The translations under genes were made by a program, and so were the position numbers. The notes below the pieces were generated by a model. That model saw only the letters and a list, made by a program, of their open reading frames with translations, searched no databases and was not told the DNA's origin. Positions 11,504-21,956 of a stretch of 64,000 nucleotides of DNA are shown here, in pieces (the stretch's first letter is position 1; each line of letters begins with the position of its first letter). Origin of the DNA: Eucalyptus grandis (taxonomy: Eukaryota; Streptophyta; Magnoliopsida; Myrtales; Myrtaceae); contig NC_052622.1 of assembly GCF_016545825.1 (NCBI RefSeq), forward strand, positions 6,701,001 to 6,765,000, in the 5' to 3' direction.

Positions 11504-11985
11504 TCTATCTCAGTGGAGACGAGCAGAAATGAAGAAGGTTGTGCGTCTCTGTATCCGGCTGTGACCATTCCTTTCAAGGTTGGCTCGGATGTGAATGCAA
11601 TTGTTAGGTTCTTTGTGTTTGATCGAATCTGCGACATGTACTTGGCAAAACAAGGTAACCATCTCCAGATATCAATTTTGAAGAAAATGCTCAATGCAAC
11701 TTTGGTTGGAACTTTTAGAAAATTTACACTTATGCTAAAAAGAGGGCACTAGGAGGTTTCACACGATGAGTCCAAGTGGTATTTCAAGATTTGTGCCCCC
11801 AGAAAAGTTTTAAGGATCAGTCGAACGGGTACCTTGTTGTCGACGCTTACATTTTTGGAGTGGAGGTTTTCATCATCAAGAACTTCGGCATAGGTGAATG
11901 TCTAACACTAATTAAGGGTACATTCTCACGGACACGTGAATGGAAGATAGCAAATTTCTCAAGTTTGGTAGAACAATCCTGCTAG
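11504..11985 (+). pseudogene. MATH gene remnant, exons 3-4 (unit 1)
   Basis: The stretch after TATCTCAG resembles MATH exon 3 (SLYPAVTIPFKVGSDVNAIV, then FDRICDMYLAKQ) and is followed by a donor GTAACC near 11655. Exon 4 sequence appears from about 11757 (FKDQSNGYLVVDAYIFGVEV, then TREWKIANFSSL) and ends at TAG near 11983. Against an intact copy, exon 3 has a 2-bp loss after 'ggagac' and exon 4 has a frame change near 11810. Exons 1, 2, 5 and 6 are absent nearby. A matching remnant lies at 56364-56841. It probably belongs to the second MATH subtype whose exons 1-2 lie on the other side of the RBR pseudogene. Confidence 0.75.
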
Positions 11986-13579
11986 TCTAAAATATTTTTT
12001 TGCTAGAGATTAGATATCATAACTTAAATTTTTTGCTAGAGATTAGATATCATAACTTAAATTTCTTAAATCTGTTAAGTTTCTGTAGGAATGATATCTT
12101 TGGCGTTTGCTTATAGATTTGTTTCATACGAGACCAAGATGTTCCAAAAGAATCGCGGTCCATATCAATAAAAATCAAAAGACGTGGTGCCACAATTAAT
12201 AGAAGGATAACATTGCAACGAATTTCAAAAAACCAAAAAGAAGAAGAAGAAGAAGAAGAAGAAGAAGGTAATGGATTGAATTGATGATCAAGCCAAAGGT
12301 TACAACAAGTGGGGTGGTTCGATCATCAAATAAATGGAGACTTATAAGACAATTCCAATGACTTCACACGAAGAATAAATGTTGGGTCGTGGGGCCTCTT
12401 GTCTGCACTCGACTTATACTAAAATATGTGATTTGAATTCCTTAAAAATGACACTATACTATTTGTCCTTCAAATTGGATTTTGCCTTGTTAAATATTTA
12501 ATAAACTATAAATAAGTCATATTATGGGCAAACTGCCTTATCGAAAAAAGAAATAAAATATTCTAAATTATACATGCCATAGATAAACAAAATATTGCTT
12601 TTCATTGGACTTTTGACGTTTTATTCCTAAAACAAATTTTCAAGATTTCTTTGTAATCATCCATCATATGTGGCCCCGCTAAGGAAAAAATTATGAATAC
12701 GTCTGATCCCCAATTTTGAATCAGTAAAATTGCAAAACTTGAAAAGGCTTCATTCAAAATGTCATCTCTTTAACTAAAAGTACCAATTTAAATATTTTTT
12801 TGGGATAATCGCTCAAAATTCCTTGTAAAGTTTGAACTTTAACAATGTTTCACGATAGACTGTTAAAAAGTAAATATTATCTTTCTTAACTTTGACAATT
12901 TTGGGTTATGGCACTTTTGGGAACACTTCTATAACATCATTAATATAATTTAAGAGGGTGGGGAGGGGGGCGGACACGCTGTCAATGGAGGTAAAACAAT
13001 GCAGCAAAATTATTTTGATAAGAAAAACGAGATAATTATTTTTACTTCCATATTTCTCTGTTTCTCTGTTCCCAAAAACTGTTTTGAAATATAAATCCGT
13101 TTGGTAACGCAATTTGATTTTTTCAATTTTTGGAACAGATTTATATTCTAGAAATAGATTTGAAAAAGAAATCAGAAGTCTTCAAAATTTTTGGCGAGAA
13201 ATTAATTTCGGTTACAGAAATTTTGTTATTTGCACTCTTAATAATTATGTAAATAAAATAAAATAAAAAATCAGCGAATGCAATTAAAGTTGGAGTTGAC
13301 GAGGCGGTTTCAAAATTTAAGAAAGATTGTGCAATCATGCCTAAAATCGAGGAAAGAATCCGTAACTTTTCAAAAAGTCAGGATTACGATCCAATGGGAA
13401 GGTGGCAAATTTGGGAGATTTTGAGCGGTCAACTTTCTTGATGATTTTCTCGGAACGAAGCGACTGAATCTTGGGAACCCTAAAAAAGCAGTCTTTTTTC
13501 TTCCATATCTCTCACTCCACCAAAGACCTTCGGAGCCATCAAGCATCATCTGTGCTGTAGCAACAAGAAGAATCACACG
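11986..13579. other. AT-rich spacer and upstream region of MATH copy B
   Basis: No gene is supported. It holds a tandem duplication with a 33-bp period at 12001-12066 ('tgctagagattagatatcat' twice) and a (GAA)n microsatellite at about 12239-12267. The rest is AT-rich sequence repeated at about 38160-39385 and 56842-58405. The MATH promoter should lie in its last few hundred bases, but I see no convincing TATA box. Confidence 0.6.
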
Positions 13580-15697
13580 ATGTCAAAGAGAAAGAAAGAA
13601 GCAACGGATTCAAATGCTGCTAAAGTGGGCGACGAACATGATGGTACCGTTTCCCTCCTTGAGTTTCTCCCAGAAACAACAAATGATAATAAACAAGTGG
13701 AATTTTCTCCCAAGTAAAACAATATAGTTCATGTGCTGCATGAGTCTCTCTCTTGCTGGTGGTAAAAAGATTGTCGATGTACTAGGATTTTCCAATTGTT
13801 ACATGAATAACTTGGAGTCTCGGGTATAATTTGCACTAGGGATTAAAGTAAGAACTTGTCGGTTGATCGGTTTCTTCTGTTTTTTTTTTTTTTTTTCAAT
13901 GCAGTATTGTCGACAGAGCTTAGAGATGTTGTGCCAGCACATTTTGTGCTCAAGATTAAGTCTTTCTCTTTGTTCACGAAGAAAAACATGGAGAAGTATG
14001 AATCTGGCGAGTTCGTAGCAGGAGGATATAAATGGTTCGTTTCTGTTCTTTCCGTTCTCCACCTCACGCTCTCACATTCGAAGGCATAAAAGAACTATAT
14101 ACGCTGGTTTAACGTCAGGTGGCCGAAAAACATCGGTCAACTAACTTTTGAAGAGAATGAACATACTATAGAATCCTATGGCTATGCCCCAAGTTTGGGC
14201 CTTTCTTCCAGAGGATGGTTTATATACTTTACAGGCATTAATTTCTGTTACTGCTAAGAGTCTGGTGTTTGGACCCTTTGTAGTTTCGTATATCATCCAA
14301 AATAAGGTAACTTTTTTTTCTAAGATAAAGACATCGTTGTGAGGTTATATGTCGCTTCAGTAATCTGAATTTGAAATACTTCAAAGATCCTAAGAATAAT
14401 TATGGCCAATTGACGACGGGAGACTTTTCGTGTACATTCCATGATCGGGGAGCTCTTGATTCTGCAGGAAACTAATCCTCTATCCCAATGGAGACAAGAG
14501 CCGAAACGGAGAAGATCACGTGTCGGTATATTTGGCGGTATCTGGGAGGAGTCCTTTTCAACTTGGTTCGGAGATCCGTCCTTTTCAACTTGGTTGGGAG
14601 ATCCACGCGGTCGTCAGGCTCTCCGTGTATGATCAAACCTGCGATAGATACTTCACTGTACAAGGTAAAAGATCTGTAACAGCAGCCCGAAAAGCAAAGA
14701 TATTGTCACCTTCTGAACACTACTTGGCTTGTGAAATGAAGGGAGAGTCGCAAGGTATCACGCGTTGAAAACCGAATGGGGAGTTCCGAGATACATGCCT
14801 CTGAAAACTTTCACCAACCCATCGAATGGGTACCTCGTGGATGACACCTGTGTCTTCGGAGTGGAGGTTTTCGTCATCAAGAGCTCAGGAGTTGGCGAAT
14901 GTTTGATGCTGAAAGAGAGCGCATCATACACTCACGAATGGAGGATATCGAGGCTGTCGAGCCTGGGCGATGAATCTTTCTCTGATGTGTTCACTGCTGG
15001 AGACCATAAATGGTAACTTCAAATTACAAACTTCCTTTCAATGACAACTCTTGCTCTTGCGCATATTTACTTTTTTCCTTTCTATTGCTACTACTTTTTC
15101 ATTTTCTTCCCCAGGAAGGTGTGGCTGTTCCCGAGGGGTAATTTGGCTAACAGAGGCCAAAGCCTTTCGATGTTTCTCGTTCTAGTTGATGCGAACAATC
15201 TGGCTTCTGGGCAGAAAATGAACGTCAGATTCATCTTACGATTAAAAGACCAAAACAACATCATACGTCAGCACGGTAAGTGTTTGTTCTCAGGAGTGGG
15301 ATGAGCGGTCCATTTCAAGGCCATTGTAATTAGTAGCGAAAACAGAAAGTCCAGAGTGATTCACAATGTCAACCGCACGATGAGCTTTGCTCTCGCGACA
15401 GCACACCACTAAATAAATTGCACCCGTAATGAGTTGAGAATTTTGTTTGTTCATGTAGTCCGTATAATTAGAAACCGCTGAAATCTCTTAATGTTTCCAG
15501 ACTGTAATTTTCTGCACTCTTGCTCTTGTCCTTGCCATTTTGCAGCTTGTGCTATTGTATGGTTGAGTAGCTCCGCCACGAACTGGGGTTGGCCTACTTT
15601 CATGCCGCTGACAACGGTTGGGAAATGCTTGATGGATGATTCATGTGTCATTGAAGCCGAAGTCACAGTGCTCGGAATAGTTAGGAAATTGCCATGA
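13580..15697 (+). CDS. MATH-domain (TRAF-like) protein, copy B
   Basis: Six exons: 13580-13643, 13905-14034, 14468-14664, 14748-15012, 15115-15275 and 15546-15697, 969 nt or 322 residues. The protein starts MSKRKKEATDSN, a basic NLS-like start, followed by two MATH domains. The first contains HFVLKIKSFSLF and [14 protein letters not shown]. The second contains EWRISRLSSL, FTAGDHKW, LFPRGNLANRGQSLS and the ending [17 protein letters not shown]. The exon 1 donor chosen (GATG|GTACCG) keeps phase in copies B-E. The next GT (13714) would shift the frame here. Odd feature: a 27-bp tandem duplication (14553-14579 and 14580-14606) repeats nine residues, PFQLGSEIR/PFQLGWEIH, in frame within the first MATH domain. 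The frame is otherwise open, so it may be functional, but the duplication falls in a conserved fold. Expression is not shown. Confidence 0.78.
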
Positions 15698-16545
15698 CAG
15701 AAATGTCATGTACTGGATGTGTTCATAATCAAACAATCATCGCTAGTTCTTTTCTCGTGACATATAATATATGGATTGGATGTGCTCGTTGTTGATGCTA
15801 AATTTTAGTTGACAAGACTAGGGCGTACATTTATGTAGAGATAAATAAATGAATAAAGAGTAAAAAGAACAAAGGCTCAATTCGGTCTTGGTCCGATTTG
15901 TGCAGCCCGCAAGAACACCCTTTAACCCAACTCACACTGTTGTATTATCGCATTAGATTGACGTGTGGTTTTCATTTTAGCTCATGGGATCAAGTCCCAA
16001 GCTTATAACAAGTCATGTTATAGAGTTTACTTTTTAAAATCCACTTTTATCTTTCATTATATCTCTGATGTGTTGTTTTGAATTCCTCATATGGCATTCA
16101 TGTTTTGAATTTTCAGTTTTGTTCAACAATTAGGATACACTTTAGGAGTGACTTAAATTGAATATCCATGCATGAACACTTGGTAAAAAGAACCTTAGGA
16201 TTTTACATTTCGACGGAATCGCATGAACCACTTTTTAGATAAACAAATTTAGTTTAGGTATTGAAAGAGCACTAATTAATTAATTTGTATAAGCAAGTCT
16301 CTAAATTTAGGAGTTCTAGTTCATAAGAAGTAGAGCGTATTTTCACGGGTCCCTTATAGAATAGAATCCTGTCTTTAGATCAATTGAATTTGAATTTTTT
16401 AACATCGCACACGGTAAGGGTATGGAGAAACTTATGCTGAATGAGATCGCAAACCTTGAGTGGAGGAGATGCTAGTTCATGCTCAATAATTCGCTAAAGT
16501 CGCTTCTCCAAATCCTAGTTTGGGAGGGTCGCGATAGTGTTCTTA
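15698..16545. other. 3' flank of copy B and relic LTR related to the Ogre element
   Basis: The first 250 bp are the MATH 3' flank. From about 16240 to 16540 the sequence follows the same word order as the 3' part of the Ogre LTR (19570-19870): 'taggta.tgaaag.gcacta', 'aagtctctaaat' and finally 'gggtcgcgatag'. This suggests a very old LTR fragment of the same family. It recurs at about 42350-43090 and 60720-61405 and so predates the array duplication. Confidence 0.5.
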
Positions 16546-17761
16546 TAGTAAGTCCTTTTGGTGGAAGAACCCTGAATCCAAGGCTGGAATTTATTGGAAA
16601 AGTTGGAATGTGCTGAAGATGAGGAAGGATCAGGGAGGAATGGGTTTTAGAGATCTAATCACATTCAATAAAGCAATGCTAGGAAGACAGGCTTGGCGAT
16701 CGATAGAAAACCCTACATTTTTATAGAGTAAACTATTCAAGGGACTCTATTTCCCTTCTACATGTTTCTATCATGCCAAGACAGGATATCGATCATCATA
16801 GGAATGGAAAAGTCTACTAAGTGGTAGAGATGCTATTTCAGGCTCAGCACTATGGGCAGTAGGTAATGGTGCAAGGCACAATCCCTAGCCCAGCTAATCG
16901 AGACGACCCCTTGATGGTAGCCGAGCTCATAGACACGAACAGTTCAACATGGAAGGAAGAAAGCCTTCAAAACTTGTTCGAAGACAAAATTGTAAGTGAA
17001 ATTTTGGCCATCCCCTTACCATCAGACAGAAGGGCAGATAAATGCATTTGGATGGCGACTAAATTAGGCAATTATTCAGTAAGAAGTGGGTATAATCAAC
17101 TCAAAAGTTTAGAAGACCACTCGGCCCACACATCACCCTCATCTTCATATCAAAAACCCAAAGAACTGTGGAGCAAAATATGGAGTCTACGCACCCTCCC
17201 CAAAGTTAAAGTGTTTATGTGGAATTTATGTCAAAATGCCCTTCCTACTAAAGCGAATCTAGCCAAAAGAAGAGTCTTACCCGAGCCATGGTGTCCCCTA
17301 TGCAAAGCGTCTCCCGAATTAGCAGAACATTTGTTCTTACTTTGCCCCTAGACCCATGAAATATGGTCAAATCCCCTCCTCTAGATTCAAATACAAAGTA
17401 TAGAATTAAGAAGCATAGATTGCTGGTTTATGGAATATAAAAGCCACCTGTCTCAAGCTCCCCAACCCGAAATAGTTGCCGAAGCCCTCTGGCTCATCTG
17501 GAAAAGAGGATTGCAGCAGTTTTCCAAGCAAGGAAGCCAAATCCTCAGGGTGTAGTGGTTGATTTGCTCACATCACAGCAAAAATCAATAGATCAAACTC
17601 CATCTTAGCAGCAAAATACTGATCAAACTCCATCACAGCAGCAAAATACCGAGAGAAATAACGCAAAACCTGCAAGGTGGTGACCGCCGGACCCAGGATG
17701 GGTGAAAATCAACATCGACGAAGCCTTCACACCAGGGACTAACGACGGATGCGTAGCGGGG
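16546..17761 (+). pseudogene. LINE ORF2 C-terminal fragment (zf-RVT and start of RNase H), unit 1
   Basis: Translation gives the tail of a plant LINE reverse transcriptase (SKAGIYWKSWNVLKMRKDQ, GGMGFRDL..FNKAMLGRQ), then an open 161-codon stretch (16866-17351). That stretch holds the zinc-binding zf-RVT domain: LWSKIWSLRTLPKVKVFMW, then WCPLC and HLFLLCP. After stops near 17349 and 17383 it enters a linker with three copies of an 'atcaaactccatc..agcagcaaaatac' word (about 17595-17650). It then reaches the RNase H start with NIDEAF (first catalytic Asp), where the Ogre element cuts it at 17761. The remainder resumes at 35976. Stops near 16724 and 16800 make it non-functional. It is 5'-truncated, as is usual for LINEs. 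Confidence 0.82.
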
Positions 17762-19865
17762 TGTTGACGCCTAAAATTTACTACTAATTAATTAGGTTTT
17801 ACTTTATTTTTTATCTTTTTCGGATAATAAATAACAAAAAAAAAAAGAAAAAAAAAGAAAGAAGCAGAAAAGAAGAGAAGCAGCCTCCACGTGGGCCCTC
17901 GGCCCATCGTCGCCTCAAGCCCGGCCCCCTCTGCGTCGTCTTCTTCCTCACGCCACTGAGGAGCAAGCGCGGGTAGGTGCGACGCCGGAGAAGCTTGAGC
18001 GGACGTCGGTCGCGTGCGGAGCAGAGGAGCAGTTGGCGTTGACGGGACGTGATCGGAGGAGGTGATGATGGCGGATGGGACGGCGTCCGACCGGCGGGTC
18101 GAAGCCTCGCCGACCGGCCGCTCCCGCTCCTATAAATAGAGGGGGGCCACCATCGACGAAGGGGGGCCGGGAAAGGATCGAAAGCTGCAGATCCTCGAAA
18201 CCTCCCACTGAGAGACTTCAGAAGGGGGGCCGAGGACAAGCACGCCGAGATCCAAGGTCGGCCGGAGACCGAAAACAGAGACACGCATAGAGAGGTCCGA
18301 GAGGGAGAGAGGTCGGTCGAAGCTCGAGGTCCCCTGAGAGACTTCGGGGAGTTCGAGCGTAGGGTCGGCCGTGGTGTGGTGAGCTCGGAGGGGTCCCCGA
18401 GAGACTTTGGGGAGTTCGCCGAGCGAGCCCGAGGGAGAGGGAGGATAATCCGGCGCGGGTTCGGCCAGATCTGACCGTCCAGGAGCCAACGTTGCCGTCG
18501 TCGTTCGCCGCGGTTGTCGACGTCAGTCCGTCTCTGCCTTTGTTGCCGTTGCTCGCCTTCGCCGTTGCCGCCTTCAGCCGATCCGGCATCATTGCCGTCG
18601 CTGTCTTGTCATTACCGCCATAGGCCACCGCAGTAAAAAGGGGTCGTCGTTGTCACCGTTGCCTCTGTCGCCATCGCCTCTTCCCGTAGTCCAAGCGTTG
18701 TCGCCGCCTTTGTCGCCGCCATCGTCGCCGCCGCCGCCGCCGCAGCACCTCAACCTTCCCCTCTCCGGCGCCGCGAATCGAGAACCCTAGGGTTCTAGAT
18801 TTTTCGGGTCGCGGCCTCGGGTCGTCGGATCGGACTCGGGCTGCGAGCCGGGTAGGGTTTCAAGGGGGCGGCCGCGAGTCGGGTCAAAATCCGGGTCGGA
18901 TACGGGTAGGGTTTCGCTGGGGGGAGCGGGTCAGCGAACCGGGTCATGGAGTGAGTGGTGGATCCGGGTCGCCGGGCCGGGCCGGGCGTCCCTAAACGCC
19001 CGGCCACGGCGTCGTTTTGTTTTTTAAAAAAAAAAAAAAAAAAAAGTCGGGCCCGCGTAGCCACTTTTCCCCGTCTGCGCTCGGGCTGGCCCGAGTCGAA
19101 CCCAACTGCGGATCCGACCCGAGTTGGTTTTGTTTTATTATTTTAATATAAAATAATATTCTAATAAATAATAAATAAATAATTTATTTAAAAAATCAAA
19201 AATGTTTTAATTTCCAAAAAATCAAAAAATATTTAAAAATGTTGAAAAATGTTTTATTTTCTAAAAAAATCGAGAAAAATCAAAAATAATTTATTTTCCG
19301 AAAATATTTTGAAAAATATTAAAAAATACTTTATTTTCCGAAAAATCAAAAAAATCAAAAAATTTCATATTTTCCAAAAAAGCCAAAAATTCATGAAAAG
19401 GCCAAAAAATTCAGAAAAAGCCAAAAGACTTGTATTTTTTTGGAAAAATACCAAAAAATCCAAAAAAATCCCTTTTATGTCCAAAAATTAGAAAAGACTC
19501 AAAAATGTTTTCCTCCTGAAAATGCATGGAAAATCCCTCGAATATCCAAAAAACCTCAAGGTTTAAACAAGATTAGGTACCGAAAGGGCATTAGTGATTA
19601 ACTAGTGTAATCAAGTCCCCGATCCTAATTTCTCGCTTTGCAAGTGAGTGTTTCTCCCGATACTTCACTTGGATTTCTAATCAACCCACCCCAAATCGAT
19701 TAGTGGCGACTCCATTTTAAAAATTGATTTACGGGTTAAAAACTTGAACCATTAAGTCGTGAATTGGTGGACTTGGGAGAGTCCGGGCTTAATAATTTCA
19801 GCCGAGCCATTAGCCTCCTTAGGCGCTCGACCCAATTGCGGGCGTCGAAAAAAAAGAGGTCGCGA
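17762..19865 (+). repeat. Ogre-like 5' LTR
   Basis: About 2.1 kb, repeated at 33900-35975 with small indels and substitutions. The first part is GC-rich with a TATA box. The middle is rich in GCC/GTC triplets (18480-18760). A poly-A tract lies near 19026-19045, followed by an extreme AT-rich tract built from 'ccaaaaaatcaaaaa'-like words (19130-19560). The end carries 'gcgtcgaaaaaaaagaggtcgc'-type sequence. Confidence 0.92.
18131..18140 (+). promoter_or_regulatory. TATA box of the Ogre-like 5' LTR
   Basis: TATAAATAGA in a GC-rich context is a strong plant TATA box. The same motif is at 34254-34263 in the 3' LTR. Transcription of the element would start roughly 30 bp downstream, inferred. Confidence 0.8.
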
Positions 19866-20412
19866 TAGCTTGACGACTCCGCTGGGGACAATTGAGGACT
19901 TAGGTCATTTTATCTTTGTTTAAATGCTTTGCTGACTTGGTTTTTTTTTTTTTTTTTTTTAATGCAAGGTAATAGCTTAAAATTTTTTTATTCTGTTAAA
20001 ATAAAATGTTTTTGTGATTATAAACATTGTGCATGCTTTCTTGTTTTAAACACTACACATGACACACACACACACAACCCGGCCGCCGACACAGGCCGCC
20101 ATAGGATTTCTAGGATGGTGTTAAGAAAGATACGACCTCGAACGCGAGACTGCGATGTAGAGGTTGCCTTTCTTTTCCCTGAATTTCTTAGCCGAGGTTA
20201 GGAGGGTATGCTGCTAACGCGAGACTGCGACGGGCGGATATCCTTTTAACCTCACTAAGCCTTCTGAGTTAGAAATCGAGCCGTACATTCCATCTGTATG
20301 TCTCTGTGCTTGCCATCTTATTTAAAAGCAAAGTAATTTATTTACTTTTACTTAGTCTCTTCTGGCTCATGGCAGCATAGGGTCAAGTTGTTTAGCCCCT
20401 TTTTTAAATGCG
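19866..20412 (+). other. Ogre-like primer binding site and leader
   Basis: Directly after the LTR, TGACGACTCCGCTGGGGAC (19871-19889) sits where the tRNA primer site should be. Sites of this form are seen in Ogre-type elements, where an arginine tRNA primer is reported as I recall it. Matching to a tRNA set would settle it. The rest of the leader has a T21-22 tract (19939-19960) and a CA repeat (20060-20077), with no gene. Confidence 0.65.
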
Positions 20413-21709
20413 ATGGGAAGAATCGATATCAAGTTCATTCATGCTCCAAAGAAAGAACTCCTCAGGTGGTGGAATCAATTAGATCAGCTTGGCCAAGAGC
20501 GTGTCAACATGAGGATTGGTCATCTCCTCCCATTACTCCAAATCAATATTCACTCTGGGGTCATGCAAGCCCTGCCACATTTTTGGTGTCCGGAAACATC
20601 CACCTTCGTGTTTAGCAAATTTGAACTGACCCCCACTTTGGAGGAATACGGTCTCACCATAGGAATGCCCACAGGAGCGGAACTTGCTAAGCCACTAATC
20701 GGCATCGACCCCATAGTCGAGTCTATCACGTTTTTAAAAGATCATTCAGTAAGAGAAATTGTTAGAAACAACAACAATGCTTTCCCACTATCATCCTTAA
20801 CCGAATGCTTTGAAAAACAGTCGATGTCCCAAAAAACCAAGATCTTCCTTTTGGCGTTCTTTGGATTTATTGTCTTCCCCTATAGAAAGAATGCCATAAA
20901 TCCTTCAATCGCGGAGGTAATAAATCAAATCATTTTCGGAGCAGGATATGTAAACATGGTTTTGGCCGAAACATTTTTATCCCTTAACCGTTTCAAAGAT
21001 AAAAAAGAAAAGATCATGAGAGCTGCCCCAGAAATTTTACAGATGTGGTTCTTTTCCTATATCAAAGGATTTGGGCACCTCATGCAAATATTTGAAATTA
21101 ATAAGTCCAAGCACCCACTCCAAAAGTTCCAAAGCTTGGAGAAATATTCTCTAGATGAAGAATATTCTCGATGGATTGACTTATTAAAAAACTCGCTCCC
21201 GAGACATTCATATGGCGAACTAAGTGGTTCCTTGCGGGCGAGGCACGTTTTGCGCTTGATTATTATGATCCCATCCCACTGCTGGGTCTCTCCGGAGCTA
21301 CCTCATACTATCCATATAGGTGGCTCGCCAAGATGAGAATCCTTCAAGAAGTCCCACCACCACTCAAGACAGGACTATTTCGAGTTTCTTTCAACCCCAC
21401 CGGTTATGACTACTTAGAGGAAATCAACATAATTCAGAATGCATGGGATAGATGTCACCCAGAGAGGATTATTGTACCCAGAAGATTGAAGGGATAGGAA
21501 AAAGCCCATCATGCATCCACCTTTTACATCCTCAACCATGGGATTCCTGAGGAGTTGCGGCCGGTAATCCCTGATGTAAGTAGCCAACTTACCAAGCAAG
21601 AAAGGATCAAGTCTCTTGAAGAAAGTTTGAAGACCAGCAAGAGGCGCATATCAAAGTTATCTCAAAAGAGCAAACGGCGTCGCAAGATCGAGACTTCCCA
21701 TCACATATA
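20413..21709 (+). pseudogene. Extra ORF before gag, DUF7745/plant-mobile-domain-like
   Basis: An open frame from ATG 20413 to 21336 (307 codons) holds LLRWWNQLDQLGQERVNMRIG, HFWCPETSTFVF, FELTPTLEEYGLTIGMP and FLLAFFGFIVFPYR. This resembles the plant DUF7745 (aminotransferase-like mobile-domain) family often fused to or found beside Tat-type gag. The frame shifts near 21290 and continues as YDYLEEINIIQNAWDRC to a TAG at 21496-21498. It then runs as a Lys-rich, coiled-coil-like tail to about 21709. Such ORFs occupy the ORF1 place in Ogre elements, and their role is unknown. The family assignment rests on motif memory. Confidence 0.68.
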
Positions 21710-21956
21710 AAAATGGGTGTCGTGGCTTTTTTATGTGAATATTTTAATGTGAATGTCTAGGGCCGTCCTGACTTGTGTCAAAAATCCTTTTGGCATTGTA
21801 TAAATCTCTTGTTAATAAATAAGAATGACTCGGCCCTTGCCATGAGCCAGTGTTCCATGTGTTTCCTTTATTTACGTTTTCTCCATTTCCTGTGTTGACA
21901 GGTAATCACAACATAGCCATATTCACCAAATCCAAAAGCTTGGATGGCTGAAGAAA
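21710..21956 (+). other. Spacer between extra ORF and gag
   Basis: Noncoding, with 'attaataaataagaatg' resembling a polyadenylation-type signal at about 21810. A similar 'ctattaataaataaagttg' occurs at about 25799, after the second coding block. Confidence 0.4.

Noticed and set aside
4778..15697. RBR ligase next to a MATH adaptor as a working ubiquitin module
   Set aside because: All RBR copies carry stops and lack a recognisable catalytic RING2, so the pairing is a by-product of segmental duplication.
18130..18628. Long reverse-strand frames in the GC-rich Ogre LTR
   Set aside because: They result from GC-rich triplet repeats, are duplicated in the other LTR, and resemble no protein.
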